Assembly (NCBI RefSeq): GCF_016756535.1
Contig: NZ_AP023247.1
Span: 5,394,501-5,458,500 of the forward strand
Length of the DNA: 64,000 bases
Origin: Mesorhizobium sp. 131-2-1
GTDB lineage: Bacteria; Pseudomonadota; Alphaproteobacteria; Rhizobiales; Rhizobiaceae
Reading direction: 5' to 3'
The notes below the pieces were generated by a model. It was not told where the DNA came from. It made no database searches and saw only the letters and a program-made list of their open reading frames with translations. Both the position numbers and the translations under genes were made by a program. Shown here in pieces: positions 1 to 9,007 of the stretch. Position 1 is the first letter of the stretch. Every line of letters begins with the position of its first letter.

Positions 1-542
1 TAGCCGATGACGCCGACGGTCATCTCGCTGAGCTCGCGGCCGGTGCGGTCGGCGCGGTAGAGATCGCCGCGCCATTCGCCCTTGCGCAAGGCCTCGTGGC
101 CGACGCGGATTAGTCGGGTCTCGGCCAGGATGGCGCCGATGGTGAACTCGGCGACGGCGCTCGCGTTGCGGCCGGGAACGTTGACCACACGGATGTCGTG
201 AGCCTTGGCGGCCGCCATGTCGATGTTGATCGGACCGCCGCGCGACACGGCGACCAGCTTAAGCCCCGGCAGGCGCCCCATCATTGCTTCGGAGAGCGGC
301 GCGAGCTGGGTGACCAGGATCTCGGCGTCACCGATGAAATCGACCACCTCGTCCGGGTGGCCGAAATACTCCTTCACCTTGTCGAGGCCGAGCGCGGCGT
401 TGCCGAATTCCATCGGCTCGTCGGGCCATGCTGTCTCCAGCGTGCGGATATCGAGGCTGTTGCCGCAAGCTTTCTCGATCTGCGTCCGAAAAACCTCCGG
501 AAGCATGAAACGGTCGCCGATGATCGCAATTTTCCTGTGCAT
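1..542 (-). CDS. 2-hydroxyacid dehydrogenase, partial (C-terminal half beyond window)
   Basis: NAD-dependent D-2-hydroxyacid dehydrogenase (SerA/phosphoglycerate dehydrogenase-like), about 180 N-terminal residues visible. It begins MHRKIAIIGDRFMLPEVF. The substrate-domain motif VSRGGPINID carries the arginine typical of the family, followed by NVPGRNASAVAEF. The sequence runs off the window at VGVIGY, where the nucleotide-binding Rossmann motif would start. It lies 10 nt after the kinase stop and is the last visible gene of the polyol operon, so it probably acts on an intermediate of that pathway. The family is clear from motifs; the substrate is unknown. Confidence 0.85.
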   Translation of the reverse strand, partial: MHRKIAIIGDRFMLPEVFRTQIEKACGNSLDIRTLETAWPDEPMEFGNAALGLDKVKEYFGHPDEVVDFIGDAEILVTQLAPLSEAMMGRLPGLKLVAVSRGGPINIDMAAAKAHDIRVVNVPGRNASAVAEFTIGAILAETRLIRVGHEALRKGEWRGDLYRADRTGRELSEMTVGVIG

Positions 543-552
543 GCTCGACTTC

Positions 553-2106
553 TCAATTTGCCTTCGTCGCGGCCATCGACCGCCAGACCGGACGCAGCGC
601 CTCATGCGCCATTGTGTAGGATGGCGCCATTTTGTCGTAGATGGCGGCGAGTTCCGGGTCGCTCGGCTCAGCCTCGCCAAGCAGGGGCGTGACCCATTCG
701 GCGACGCAATCGTCCATCGACCGGTAGAGGCCGAGGCAGACCGCCGCGATCATCGCGGCACCCGCAGCGCCCGCCTCCTCGCGCTCGCTGGTGCGCGTGG
801 CGGCGCCGACGGCGGCGCCGAGGATCTTGCGCAAGGCCGGGCTGCGCGCCGCGCCGCCGGTAAGGCGGATCTCGCGCGGCAGCGGGCCCATGGCGGCGTA
901 GCAATCGCGCGAAGCGAAGGCTAATCCCTCGAAGACGGCGCGTACCATGTCGGCATAGCCGTGGCGCGAGGAAATGCCGACGAAGCCCGCCCTGGCATTG
1001 GCATCGACGAAGGGGCCACGCTCGCCGGCCTCCGACACATAGGGCTGGTAGATCAGCGACGCCGGCTTCGACGACGATATCCAGCCGTCGACCAGCGCGA
1101 TCATCTCGCCGTTCGAGCGCGAGATGCCTTGCGAGGCAAGGATGCCGGAGGCGAGGCCGAGCACCCAGTCGATGTTGAGCGTCGCCGCCATGTTGGATTG
1201 TAGCTGTGCGAAGACGCCGGGCGCCGGCATGGTCATGGTGTAGCCGGTCTTGGCCTCATTGAGCTGCACCTCGTCCGGCGTCTCGGCAAGCCGCATATGC
1301 ATGCCAGTGGAGCCGATGATGGTGCAGCCAGGCTTGTTTTTTCGGTCGAACAGGCCGGCGCCGAGCGCGGTGCAGACGACGTCGACATAGGTCAGCACGA
1401 CCGGCGTGCCGGCGGTGAGCCCGGTCGCGTCGGCCGCAGCCTTCGACAAGCCGGCACTGTGCCTGGTGCCGTCGACGATCGGCGGCAGCAGATGCCTGAG
1501 GTCGGCGACGCCGAGCACATCGAGCACCTCGTCGCTGTAGTCGCGCGTGCGGAAATCGCCGAAGGTGAACGTCCCTTCCGACGGGTCGGTGGCGCGCTCG
1601 CCGGTCAGCTTGAAATACAGCCAGTCCTTGCAGTGGAACGCCGTCGCGGCCCTCGCAAGCATGGCCGGCATGTTGCGCTTCATGAAAACGAACTGCGATC
1701 CCTGCTGGCAGGCGGCGAGCCCGCTGCCGGTCTTTTCGAAACGCAGCCGGTCCTCCGGCCGGGCGCGCATCTCCTCGACGATGTTGGCGGCGCGTGCGTC
1801 GAGCCACAACCAGCCCTTGGCAACCGGCTCGCCAGCCTTGTCGATCAGCCAGGTGCCGTCGCCCTGCCCGGTCACGGCAATGGCGATCACCCTATCGGCG
1901 AGGTTCGGCACCTTGTCGGCCAGCTGGCGCAAAGTGGTCGCCGCGTCGACCCAGGTGCGCGCCAGATCCTGCTCGGCGCCGCCGCCCGGCAGCGTCTCGT
2001 AGCGGTTCGGCAGCGCGGCGGCCGCAATCTGCCGGCCCGCCCTGTCGAAGGCGACGGACTTGATGACAGACGTGCCGGCGTCGACGCCGATCAGCACATC
2101 CCGCAT
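553..2106 (-). CDS. FGGY-family carbohydrate (polyol) kinase, EryA-like
   Basis: 517-residue sugar kinase of the FGGY family. It should phosphorylate a polyol or sugar brought in by the adjacent ABC importer, using ATP in the cytoplasm. The N-terminal phosphate loop is DAGTSVIKSVAFD (about residues 8-20). GQGDGTWLID, GSTGMHMRL and the C-terminal LTGGAARSPALRKILG complete the actin-like ATPase fold. Length and N-terminal sequence resemble erythritol kinase EryA as I remember it, and the operon regulator resembles EryD, so a tetritol is a reasonable guess. The eryB and eryC partners are not visible. The start overlaps the upstream ATPase stop (ATGA), and I chose it over in-frame upstream codons for that reason. 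Confidence 0.87.
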   Translation of the reverse strand: MRDVLIGVDAGTSVIKSVAFDRAGRQIAAAALPNRYETLPGGGAEQDLARTWVDAATTLRQLADKVPNLADRVIAIAVTGQGDGTWLIDKAGEPVAKGWLWLDARAANIVEEMRARPEDRLRFEKTGSGLAACQQGSQFVFMKRNMPAMLARAATAFHCKDWLYFKLTGERATDPSEGTFTFGDFRTRDYSDEVLDVLGVADLRHLLPPIVDGTRHSAGLSKAAADATGLTAGTPVVLTYVDVVCTALGAGLFDRKNKPGCTIIGSTGMHMRLAETPDEVQLNEAKTGYTMTMPAPGVFAQLQSNMAATLNIDWVLGLASGILASQGISRSNGEMIALVDGWISSSKPASLIYQPYVSEAGERGPFVDANARAGFVGISSRHGYADMVRAVFEGLAFASRDCYAAMGPLPREIRLTGGAARSPALRKILGAAVGAATRTSEREEAGAAGAAMIAAVCLGLYRSMDDCVAEWVTPLLGEAEPSDPELAAIYDKMAPSYTMAHEALRPVWRSMAATKAN

Positions 2107-3230
2107 CAGGCAAGCTCCATCCCGTGCGAAATCGCCTTGCCGTCGGCCTGGTCGAAGACGTGCAGGTTCTTCGGATCGATGCTGACATTGATCGGCTGGC
2201 CGAGCTCGAGGCGGGTGCGGTCGTGCTCGACCAGCACCAGCGAGCCGCCAGCGAAATCGGCGGCAATATGCGTCTGGTCGCCGAGCCATTGATTGGCGGA
2301 GACGGTGGCCGGCACGCCGTCCTTCGAGCGTCGCACGGCATAAGGCCTGACGCCGATGACAACGCGCTCGCGGGCAAGCAGCTGGTCGCGCACCGGGCCG
2401 CTGAAGGCGTCCTTGTCGTAGTCGAGCGACAGGCCGTCCGGGAGCCTCAGGCTGATTTTGCCGGCGGCCGAGCCGACAAAGGCCTCGAACACATTCATCG
2501 GCGGCTCGCCGACGAAGGTGCCGGTGAACAGGTTCGCCGGCCGCCGCTTGATCATGTCGGGCGTGTCGAACTGCTGCAGCACGCCGCCCTCCATCACCGC
2601 GATGCGGTCGGCGAGCGCGTTGGCCTCGGTCTGGTCATGGGTGACGAGGATCGCGGTCAGGCCGCGCTCCTTGATGAAGTGCTTGATGCGGCCGCGCAGC
2701 ACGGCGCGCAGCTGCGGCTCGAGCTGGCCCATCGGCTCGTCGAGCAGATGCAGGTCGGCATTGCGGATCAGCGCCCGGCCGAGGCTGGCGCGCTGCTGCT
2801 GGCCACCGGAGATCGAACTCGGATAGCGCTCGAGGATGTCCTCGATCTCGAGCAGCTTGGCGATGCTGGCGACCTTGGCGTCGACGTCGCTCTTCGAAAG
2901 CCTGGCCGCCTTCAGCGCGAAGGCCATGTTCTCGCGCACGGTGAGCGGCGGATAGAGCGAATAGCCCTCGAAGGCCATCGCCACGTTGCGCTTGACCGGC
3001 GCCAGCGTGTGCACCTTGCGGCCGGCGACCGAGATCGCGCCGCGCGAGACCTCCTCGAAGCCGGCGATCATGCGCAGCGTCGAGGTCTTGCCGCAGCCCG
3101 ACGAGCCGAGCAGCGCCACGATCTCGCCCCTGGCGATGTCCATCGTCAGCTGCTTGACCGCATGCACGCCGCGGTCGATCGGGCCGTAGAACTTGTCGAC
3201 GCCGGAAATGGTGAGGGCGGTGGCGCTCAT
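2106..3230 (-). CDS. ABC importer ATP-binding protein 1 (catalytically complete-looking subunit)
   Basis: 374-residue MalK/UgpC-like ATPase of a CUT1-type importer, cytoplasmic side. Walker A is GSSGCGKTS, the signature ISGGQQQRAS, Walker B plus catalytic Glu is HLLDEP, and the H-switch is VTHD. A TOBE/MOP-like C-terminal region follows. The Q-loop position reads AFEGYSLYPP, so the usual Gln is Glu, and the D-loop is GQLEP. It overlaps its neighbours on both sides by ATGA. With the second, different ATPase it probably forms a heterodimer, as in the rhizobial GlpS/GlpT glycerol importers. Confidence 0.9.
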   Translation of the reverse strand: MSATALTISGVDKFYGPIDRGVHAVKQLTMDIARGEIVALLGSSGCGKTSTLRMIAGFEEVSRGAISVAGRKVHTLAPVKRNVAMAFEGYSLYPPLTVRENMAFALKAARLSKSDVDAKVASIAKLLEIEDILERYPSSISGGQQQRASLGRALIRNADLHLLDEPMGQLEPQLRAVLRGRIKHFIKERGLTAILVTHDQTEANALADRIAVMEGGVLQQFDTPDMIKRRPANLFTGTFVGEPPMNVFEAFVGSAAGKISLRLPDGLSLDYDKDAFSGPVRDQLLARERVVIGVRPYAVRRSKDGVPATVSANQWLGDQTHIAADFAGGSLVLVEHDRTRLELGQPINVSIDPKNLHVFDQADGKAISHGMELA

Positions 3231-4345
3231 GCCGCTTCTCCGCTGCGCAAGTTGACGACCTTGTTGGCGCCGATGCGCTCGCCGCTCGCACGATCGAACA
3301 GCAGCGCGCTCTTGCCATCGACGGCGATGTCCGCCTTGCCCTCGGCCTGGCCCGGCGTTCCAGCCGGGCGGGAGACCAGGATTTCGCGGCCGCGCACGGT
3401 GCGCACCAAAGTGACGATCTTTTCGTTGAGTGGAGTCTCGGCCTCGACCGTCACCGGAACGGCGCCGGGCGTGCCCTCGCCGACGAAGCTCAGCGCCTCG
3501 GGCCGCAGACCGATGATGCAGTCGCGGCCGACCGCCGCCTCATAGGCGCCGGCAAGATGAACCTGGACGTTCGACAGGCCGACAAAGATGCCCTTGGCGT
3601 CACGGGCCGGCTTGACGTCGAGCAGGTTGATGGTCGGGTCGCCGAACAACCTGGCGATCTCGACGTTGGCCGGCTCGCCATAGATCTGCTCGGGCGTGCC
3701 GAGCTGCCGGATGACGCCCTGCGACATCACCGCGATGCGGTTGCCGAGCGCCATCGCCTCCTTGTAGTCCTGGGTGACGTAGACGACGGTCGCGCCGCGG
3801 TCATGCAGGAGCCGCGGCAGTTCGAGCCGCATCTCAAAGCGCAGTTTGGCATCGACGTTGCGCAGGGGATCGTCGAGCAGGAGCAGCGGCGGCGAACCGA
3901 CCAGCGCGCGGGCAAGCGCGGTGCGCTGCTTCTGGCCGTTGGACAGCGCGCGCGGCTTGTGGCTCAGCACATGGTCGATCTTGAGCAGCTTGGCGACGCT
4001 CTCGACGCCGGACTTGATCGTACCCTGCGAGGAATGCCTGGCCTCCAGCGGCGTTGCGATGTTGTCGAAGGCGGTCATATGCGGGAACAGCGCGAAATTC
4101 TGGAACGCCATGCCGACGCCGCGGAATTCGGCGTCGACGTCGGTCATGTCCTCGCCGCCGATCAGGATCTTGCCCTCGTCGGGGTCGATGACGCCGGCGA
4201 CCATGCGCAGCAGCACCGTCTTGCCGGCGCCGGAAGGTCCGAACAGCACCAGCGTTTCGCCGTCGGCGACGGTCAGCGACAGATTGTCGAGGACTGTCTG
4301 GCTCTTGTAGCGCTTGACGACATTCCTGAGTTCGAGGCTGGCCAT
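3227..4345 (-). CDS. ABC importer ATP-binding protein 2 (degenerate catalytic residues)
   Basis: 372-residue MalK-like ATPase, partner of the downstream ATPase. Walker A is GPSGAGKT and the Q-loop is intact (FQNFALFPH). Three normally conserved positions are changed: the signature is LSNGQ, the Walker B Glu is Asp (LLLLDDP), and the H-switch His is Gln (YVTQD). I checked these against the nucleotide sequence. The fold and TOBE-like C-terminus are kept, so this is probably a non-catalytic half of a heterodimer rather than a decaying gene. It starts 5 nt after the permease stop and overlaps the next gene by ATGA. Confidence 0.9.
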   Translation of the reverse strand: MASLELRNVVKRYKSQTVLDNLSLTVADGETLVLFGPSGAGKTVLLRMVAGVIDPDEGKILIGGEDMTDVDAEFRGVGMAFQNFALFPHMTAFDNIATPLEARHSSQGTIKSGVESVAKLLKIDHVLSHKPRALSNGQKQRTALARALVGSPPLLLLDDPLRNVDAKLRFEMRLELPRLLHDRGATVVYVTQDYKEAMALGNRIAVMSQGVIRQLGTPEQIYGEPANVEIARLFGDPTINLLDVKPARDAKGIFVGLSNVQVHLAGAYEAAVGRDCIIGLRPEALSFVGEGTPGAVPVTVEAETPLNEKIVTLVRTVRGREILVSRPAGTPGQAEGKADIAVDGKSALLFDRASGERIGANKVVNLRSGEAA

Positions 4346-4350
4346 CAGAG

Positions 4351-5208
4351 CTACCCTTTCACGGCGCCGAGCGAGAGGCCTTCGACGAGATAGCGCTGCG
4401 CGTAGAGCGCCAGCGCCAGCGTCGGCGTGATCGACAGCACGATCGCGGCCGAGATCTGGCCGTATTGAATGCCGGACGAGGTGATGAAGGCGAGCGCGCC
4501 CACCGTCACCGGCTGCTTGTCGGCGGAGGCGAGCACCAACGCGAAGACGAAATTGTTCCAGGCGAAGATGAAGGCGAGCAGGCCGGCGGCGGCGATGCCG
4601 GGGCCGGCAAGCGGCAGCGCGATCTTGCGGAAGGTGGCGAACCAGGAATGGCCCCCGATGCGATAGGCGTATTCGATGTCGGCCGGAATGTCCTCGAAAT
4701 AGCCGCGCACGATCCACAGGATGAGCGGCAGGCAGATCAACTGGTAGACCCAGATCAGCCCGATATAGGTGTTGGCGAGCCCGAGCTTCTGGAAATACAG
4801 GGTGAGCGGCAAAAGCACCAGCAGCGCCGGCGCGAAGCGGAACGACAGCAACGTGAAGGCGATGTCCTCCGAGCCGCGGAACTTGTGGCGGGCAAAGGCA
4901 TAGGCCGCGGGCACGCCGAGCACGAGCGCCAGCGCGACCGAGGTCACCGACAGGAATACCGAGTTCCAGAGGTTGCGCATGAAGGCGATGTCGAGCGTAC
5001 CGGCCGCCGTCACCAGCTTGCCGGTGATCAGCGCCGTGTAGTTGGCGAGCGTCGGCTCGAAGATCAGCTGCGGCGGGATGCGCAGGATCGTCTCGTTGGT
5101 CTGGAACGACATCATGAAGATCCAGACGATCGGGAACATGAAGAAGATCACCACCAGCGTCAGTGCTGCGCCGCGCAGGATGCGTTCGAGAAGCGAGGTG
5201 TGCTCCAT
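4351..5208 (-). CDS. ABC importer permease (MalG-like)
   Basis: 285-residue inner-membrane permease with about six hydrophobic segments, of the binding-protein-dependent MalG/UgpE class. The cytoplasmic coupling loop near residue 190 (EYAYRIGGHSWFATFRKIALP) corresponds to the EAA loop that docks on the ATPases. The ribosome binding site AGGAGG overlaps the stop codon of the preceding permease (TAGGAGG), so the two are translationally coupled. The substrate is probably a polyol or sugar. Confidence 0.9.
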   Translation of the reverse strand: MEHTSLLERILRGAALTLVVIFFMFPIVWIFMMSFQTNETILRIPPQLIFEPTLANYTALITGKLVTAAGTLDIAFMRNLWNSVFLSVTSVALALVLGVPAAYAFARHKFRGSEDIAFTLLSFRFAPALLVLLPLTLYFQKLGLANTYIGLIWVYQLICLPLILWIVRGYFEDIPADIEYAYRIGGHSWFATFRKIALPLAGPGIAAAGLLAFIFAWNNFVFALVLASADKQPVTVGALAFITSSGIQYGQISAAIVLSITPTLALALYAQRYLVEGLSLGAVKG

Positions 5209-5217
5209 CCCGGCCTC

Positions 5218-6138
5218 CTATGCCTGGCCGCGGGCGCGTTCGCGCAGCCGGAGCCAGTTCTTGATGAAGATGTTGGAGAGGAAATAGGTGATCGCCCACA
5301 GGATGATCATCAGCGCCGCCGAGCGGCCGACATTGGTCGACTGGAAGAAGTTGAGATAGGCCTCGACCTGGAACACGGTCAGCGTGTCGCCGGGCCCTCC
5401 CTGGGTCATCGCGTAGATGATGTCGAACTGCTGGATGGAATCGAGCAGGCGGAACAGCGTCGCCGTCAGGATGTAGGGCGTCAGCATCGGCAAAGTGATG
5501 CGGAAGAAGACGAAGCTCCTCGGCACGCCGTCAAGCGCGGCCGCCTCGAAGGGCTGCGTCGGCAGGCTGCGCAGGCCGGCGAGCAGAAGGATCATGATGA
5601 AGGGTGTGTAGACCCAGATGTCGACCAGCACGACGGTGAGCAGCGCCGTCGACGGCGAGGACGCCCAGCGGAAATCCTGCAAGCCGATGAGGCTGGCAAG
5701 ATAGCTCAGCACGCCGAAGCCCGGATTGGTCATCAGCTTCCACATCAAGGCGGCGAGCGCCGGCGCCGTCATCAGCGGCATCAACAGCATGATCGAGATG
5801 AAATTGTTCAGCGTCGAGCGCTTCTGCAACAGCATGGCGATGCCGAGGCCGAGCAGCAGCTCGAGCACGACGGTGATGCCGGCGTAGAGCAGCGACACCT
5901 CAAGCGTGTTCCAGAACTTCGGGTCGGTGAAGAAGGAGATGTAGTTGTCGCCCCAGTTGAACTGCCTGGCCCAGGGCTGGCTCAGCCGGTAACGCTGGAA
6001 GGAATAGACCACCGAGGTCAGGAACGGGATCAGGATGCCGATGCAGACCAGAAGCGCCGGCAGGCTGAGGAGATAGGGCAGCACCCGCTTGCTGATCCTG
6101 AAGCCGGAGGGTCTGTGGATTGTCGTCGCCGCGGTCAT
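5218..6138 (-). CDS. ABC importer permease (MalF-like)
   Basis: 306-residue inner-membrane permease of the MalF/UgpA class, with six or so transmembrane segments and the EAA loop EAAALDGVPRSFVFFRITLP. Longer in-frame extensions exist upstream, but the ATG giving MTAATTIHRPSGFRISKRV is preferred because the extension would run through the two stem-loops at 6173-6233. It pairs with the MalG-like permease just downstream. Confidence 0.9.
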   Translation of the reverse strand: MTAATTIHRPSGFRISKRVLPYLLSLPALLVCIGILIPFLTSVVYSFQRYRLSQPWARQFNWGDNYISFFTDPKFWNTLEVSLLYAGITVVLELLLGLGIAMLLQKRSTLNNFISIMLLMPLMTAPALAALMWKLMTNPGFGVLSYLASLIGLQDFRWASSPSTALLTVVLVDIWVYTPFIMILLLAGLRSLPTQPFEAAALDGVPRSFVFFRITLPMLTPYILTATLFRLLDSIQQFDIIYAMTQGGPGDTLTVFQVEAYLNFFQSTNVGRSAALMIILWAITYFLSNIFIKNWLRLRERARGQA

Positions 6139-6172
6139 CGCGCTGTTCCGTTCTCCCGGTTGCTCCGCCCTG

Positions 6173-6233
6173 CCGGCCGCCCAAGGGAGCAAGGCGGCCG
6201 GACGGGCGAGATGGCGGTGCCATCTGGCACCGC
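6173..6233 (-). promoter_or_regulatory. two stem-loops between binding protein and permease genes
   Basis: Two perfect inverted repeats lie in the 154-nt gap. Arms at 6173-6181 and 6193-6201 are CCGGCCGCC/GGCGGCCGG with an 11-nt loop. Arms at 6214-6222 and 6225-6233 are GCGGTGCCA/TGGCACCGC with a 2-nt loop. There is no T-run, so they are more likely to slow 3' decay or partly terminate the binding-protein mRNA, giving excess binding protein over permease, than to end transcription fully. Confidence 0.6.
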
Positions 6234-6292
6234 CTCGCGATTTTTGTCGAGATCGAGGCCGGCCCGCATTGCGAGCCGGCCGCCGTCCGCTA

Positions 6293-7738
6293 TCAGCCGA
6301 GCCCGGCTTCCTTGAGCTGGCCGTTGATGCTTTCGGCCAGCTTGTCGAGGCCTTCGTCGACCGGCACTTCCTTGGCCACCATCTTCTGCAGCGTCGCCGC
6401 CCATTCGGTGGTGAGGTCGAAGAACAGCGGCTGCGCCGTGAACTTGATACTGGCGCCGGGCGCCGAGGCGTCGAACATCTCGACATAGCCCGGATAGCTC
6501 TTGTTCAGCTTCTCACGGAACATCTCGTCCTTCCAGACCGACTGCCGGACCGGGTTGACGAAGTCCATCTTGGTGGCGCCGAACAGGCAGTGGTCGAGCC
6601 CGGAGGCCCACTGCATGAAGTACCAGGTGGCGTCCTTGTCCTTGGAGAAGTTGGACATCGACAGCGACCAGATCCAGATGTTGGGCGTCGGAGCCTTGGC
6701 CGCCGGATTGGCCTTGAAGCCGGCGAAGGCGAGCTGGCCGGCCATCTTGTTGGTGCCGCCATTCATGAAGTAGCCGAGGATGTCGGCGTCGAAGATCATC
6801 GCCGAGGCGCCGGCGCCGAGATCGGTGCCGACCTGGTACCAGGTGTAGGTCGACCAGTCCTTCGGACCGCTCTCCTGGATCATTTGCACCCACTGCTTGT
6901 GGAAGGCCTTGGATTCGGTGGTGTTCATTGCGGCGGACAGCTTGCCGTCGGCCGACACGTTCAGGTCCTTCTGGTCGAAATTGGCGTAGGCCGACAGGAA
7001 GCCCGGATGGATCGTCGCCCAGGAGCGCGAGCCACGCACGCCGATGCCGTAGACGCCGCCACCGACATCCTTGGTGAGCTTGGCGGCCGCGGCCACCATC
7101 TCGTCCATGCTGCCGGGAACCTTGACGCCGGCCTTGTCGAACATCGCCTTGTTATAGGTGATGTTGTTCTGCTCGAAGCCCCACGGAATGCACCACTGCT
7201 TGGCGTCCTCCGAACCCAGCGCCCCACCCGGCTTGCCGTTCCAGGCGCAGGAATTCTTGACGCCGGGCAGGAAGTCGTCCCAGGCATATTTCGGATTGGT
7301 CTTGGCCGGGTCCTTGATCCATTCGTTGAGGTCGGTGATCCAGCCGGCCGGGCCATAGGTCCAGGTCATGTACGCGCCGGTCATGAAGGCGTCGTATTCG
7401 GAGGAGCTGGCCGAGAGCGCCGCGGTGACCTTGTCGAAATAGACGTCCTCCGGGAACACGTCATAGACGACGTCCATGCCGGTCAGCTGCTTGAAGTTGT
7501 CGAGGTCGGCGATCATCGCATCAGCGTAGGGATGCTTGTTGAGCAAGAGCTTGATGGTCTTGCCCTTGTGCGCCTGCCAGTCGAAATCGGCGGCGAGCGC
7601 GCGCGTCTGGCCCAGATTGAGCAGAACACCAGCGGTGCTTGCGGCAAGGCCCATGGCGCCCAGCCCCCTGATCAGTCCACGGCGGTCGACTTGTCCACGC
7701 AAGAACGCGTCGATCAGGTCTTTTTCTTTCTCATGCAT
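6293..7738 (-). CDS. ABC importer extracellular solute-binding protein (family 1)
   Basis: 481-residue periplasmic binding protein. The N-terminus has a twin-arginine-like signal (VDRRGLIRGLG followed by a hydrophobic stretch ending near ALA-AD), so Tat export is likely. The body is a family 1 solute-binding protein (YKxxFD-type lobes, several Trp and Tyr such as TYTWYQVGTDLGAG). The start MHEKEKD at 7738 is chosen because GGAGGAGAAG lies just upstream; an in-frame codon 30 nt earlier has no better signal. It delivers substrate to the two permeases downstream. Confidence 0.9.
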   Translation of the reverse strand: MHEKEKDLIDAFLRGQVDRRGLIRGLGAMGLAASTAGVLLNLGQTRALAADFDWQAHKGKTIKLLLNKHPYADAMIADLDNFKQLTGMDVVYDVFPEDVYFDKVTAALSASSSEYDAFMTGAYMTWTYGPAGWITDLNEWIKDPAKTNPKYAWDDFLPGVKNSCAWNGKPGGALGSEDAKQWCIPWGFEQNNITYNKAMFDKAGVKVPGSMDEMVAAAAKLTKDVGGGVYGIGVRGSRSWATIHPGFLSAYANFDQKDLNVSADGKLSAAMNTTESKAFHKQWVQMIQESGPKDWSTYTWYQVGTDLGAGASAMIFDADILGYFMNGGTNKMAGQLAFAGFKANPAAKAPTPNIWIWSLSMSNFSKDKDATWYFMQWASGLDHCLFGATKMDFVNPVRQSVWKDEMFREKLNKSYPGYVEMFDASAPGASIKFTAQPLFFDLTTEWAATLQKMVAKEVPVDEGLDKLAESINGQLKEAGLG

Positions 7739-7783
7739 GTCCTCTTCTCCTCCACAGGGTAGTTTCAACCAAAGCGGTGCCGG

Positions 7784-8758
7784 CTACCCGACCGGCGTCT
7801 GTTCCACGAGCGATCGCGCCGTCCGCTCGTCGGTTATCAGGCCCTTGAGATACCGGCCCTCCAGCACTGACTTGATGGCGCGAACCTTCACCTTGCCGCC
7901 GGCGACGGCGACGATCCTGCGGTTGGCAATGTCCTCGCGGGCGAGCGCCAGGGCGCGGCTGGAAACCGTGGTCGCCACCGGCTTGCCGGCCTCATCGAAG
8001 AAATGGCCGAGCAGTTCGCCGACGGCGCCGTTGCGGCGGGTCTCCTCCATCTCGCCCTTGTCGATCATGCCGGTGGCGACCAGCGAGGCTTCCTGCTCGG
8101 CCGTGCCGATGCCGGCCAGCAGCAGGTCGGCGGACTTGGCGAGATCGAAGACCTCGCTAACGCCCTTCTGGCCGAGCAGCACGGCGCGGTCCTCGACCGT
8201 GTTGGCGAACATCGGCACCGGCATGACATAGGCTTCGGCGCCGGTGCGCTCGGCAAGGCGGTGGATGACGTCGTGCGGATTGGCCGAGAACTTGCGCGTC
8301 AGGCCGCCGAGCAGCGAGACGAAGCGGATTCCGTCGGCCGAGATGCGCGGCAGGTATTCGACGCAGGCGGCAAGCGTGCGGCCATGGCCAACGCCGATGA
8401 GGGTGCCCTCGCCGCGCTCGATCTCGCGCTTGAGGAATTGCGCGCCGGCGATGCCCAGCGCCTTGAGCGGCAGGTCCTCCGGATCGAAGTCCGGCACCAC
8501 TTCGCAATAGTCGAGACCGTAGCGGCCGGACAGCTCGTCCTCCAGCGCCACGCATTCGGAAATCTCGCCGTCGATATAGACCTTAACCAGCCCTTCCTGG
8601 TTGGCCTTGGTGATGAGGCGGTGCGCCTTGAGGCTGGTCAGCCCGAGCCGCTTGGCGACCTCCGCCTGGGTCAGGCCGCCGGCATAGTGAAGCCAGGCGG
8701 CGCGGGCGGCCATGCTGGTCTCATCGTCGCGCAGGAGGCCGTTGCCCAATCCAACCAT
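7784..8758 (-). CDS. SorC/DeoR-type sugar-binding transcriptional regulator, EryD-like
   Basis: 324-residue regulator. The N-terminal helix-turn-helix (RAAWLHYAGGLTQAEVAKRLGL) is followed by a SorC sugar-binding domain with GVGHGRTLAACV, FVSLLGGLTRKF and the C-terminal TDERTA. The whole pattern closely recalls Brucella EryD, the erythritol repressor. It is the first gene of the importer-kinase operon and ends 45 nt before the binding-protein gene. I prefer the ATG at 8758, with AGGG five bases upstream. A GTG at 8803 would add 15 residues but would read through an operator-like palindrome. Confidence 0.85.
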   Translation of the reverse strand: MVGLGNGLLRDDETSMAARAAWLHYAGGLTQAEVAKRLGLTSLKAHRLITKANQEGLVKVYIDGEISECVALEDELSGRYGLDYCEVVPDFDPEDLPLKALGIAGAQFLKREIERGEGTLIGVGHGRTLAACVEYLPRISADGIRFVSLLGGLTRKFSANPHDVIHRLAERTGAEAYVMPVPMFANTVEDRAVLLGQKGVSEVFDLAKSADLLLAGIGTAEQEASLVATGMIDKGEMEETRRNGAVGELLGHFFDEAGKPVATTVSSRALALAREDIANRRIVAVAGGKVKVRAIKSVLEGRYLKGLITDERTARSLVEQTPVG

Positions 8759-8769
8759 TTCCGCCCTTT

Positions 8770-8783
8770 TGATATTTTTATCA
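8770..8783. promoter_or_regulatory. 14-bp palindrome upstream of SorC regulator, candidate operator
   Basis: TGATA-TTTT-TATCA is a perfect inverted repeat 12-25 nt upstream of the chosen ATG, in an unusually AT-rich stretch (8766-8805). A second, looser pair (TTTCACAAG near 8799 and CTTGTGTGAAA near 8829) flanks it. Position and symmetry fit autoregulation by the downstream regulator. The rest of 8784-9007 shows no gene. Confidence 0.45.
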
Positions 8784-9007
8784 GTTGCTGCAAAATTTTT
8801 CACAAGGCTTGGCCGGAGTCAAGCGGCGCTTGTGTGAAATCGCATTGCAGGAGCGAACGGCAGGCAGGCTCCGCGCTTCTCGTCACGCACGGTTGGAAAC
8901 AGCCCGAGGCGGTCCGGCCTTCAGCGGAAGCGCCGGATTGGTTGCGAGGTGGAACAGTTTGGGCAGGTAGGCGGAAAGGCGTCCCAGGCGACGGCCCGAC
9001 AGGGCGG

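Noticed and set aside
4465..6315. 616-residue plus-strand open frame
   Set aside because: Antisense to two permeases; Gln, Arg and His-rich noise.
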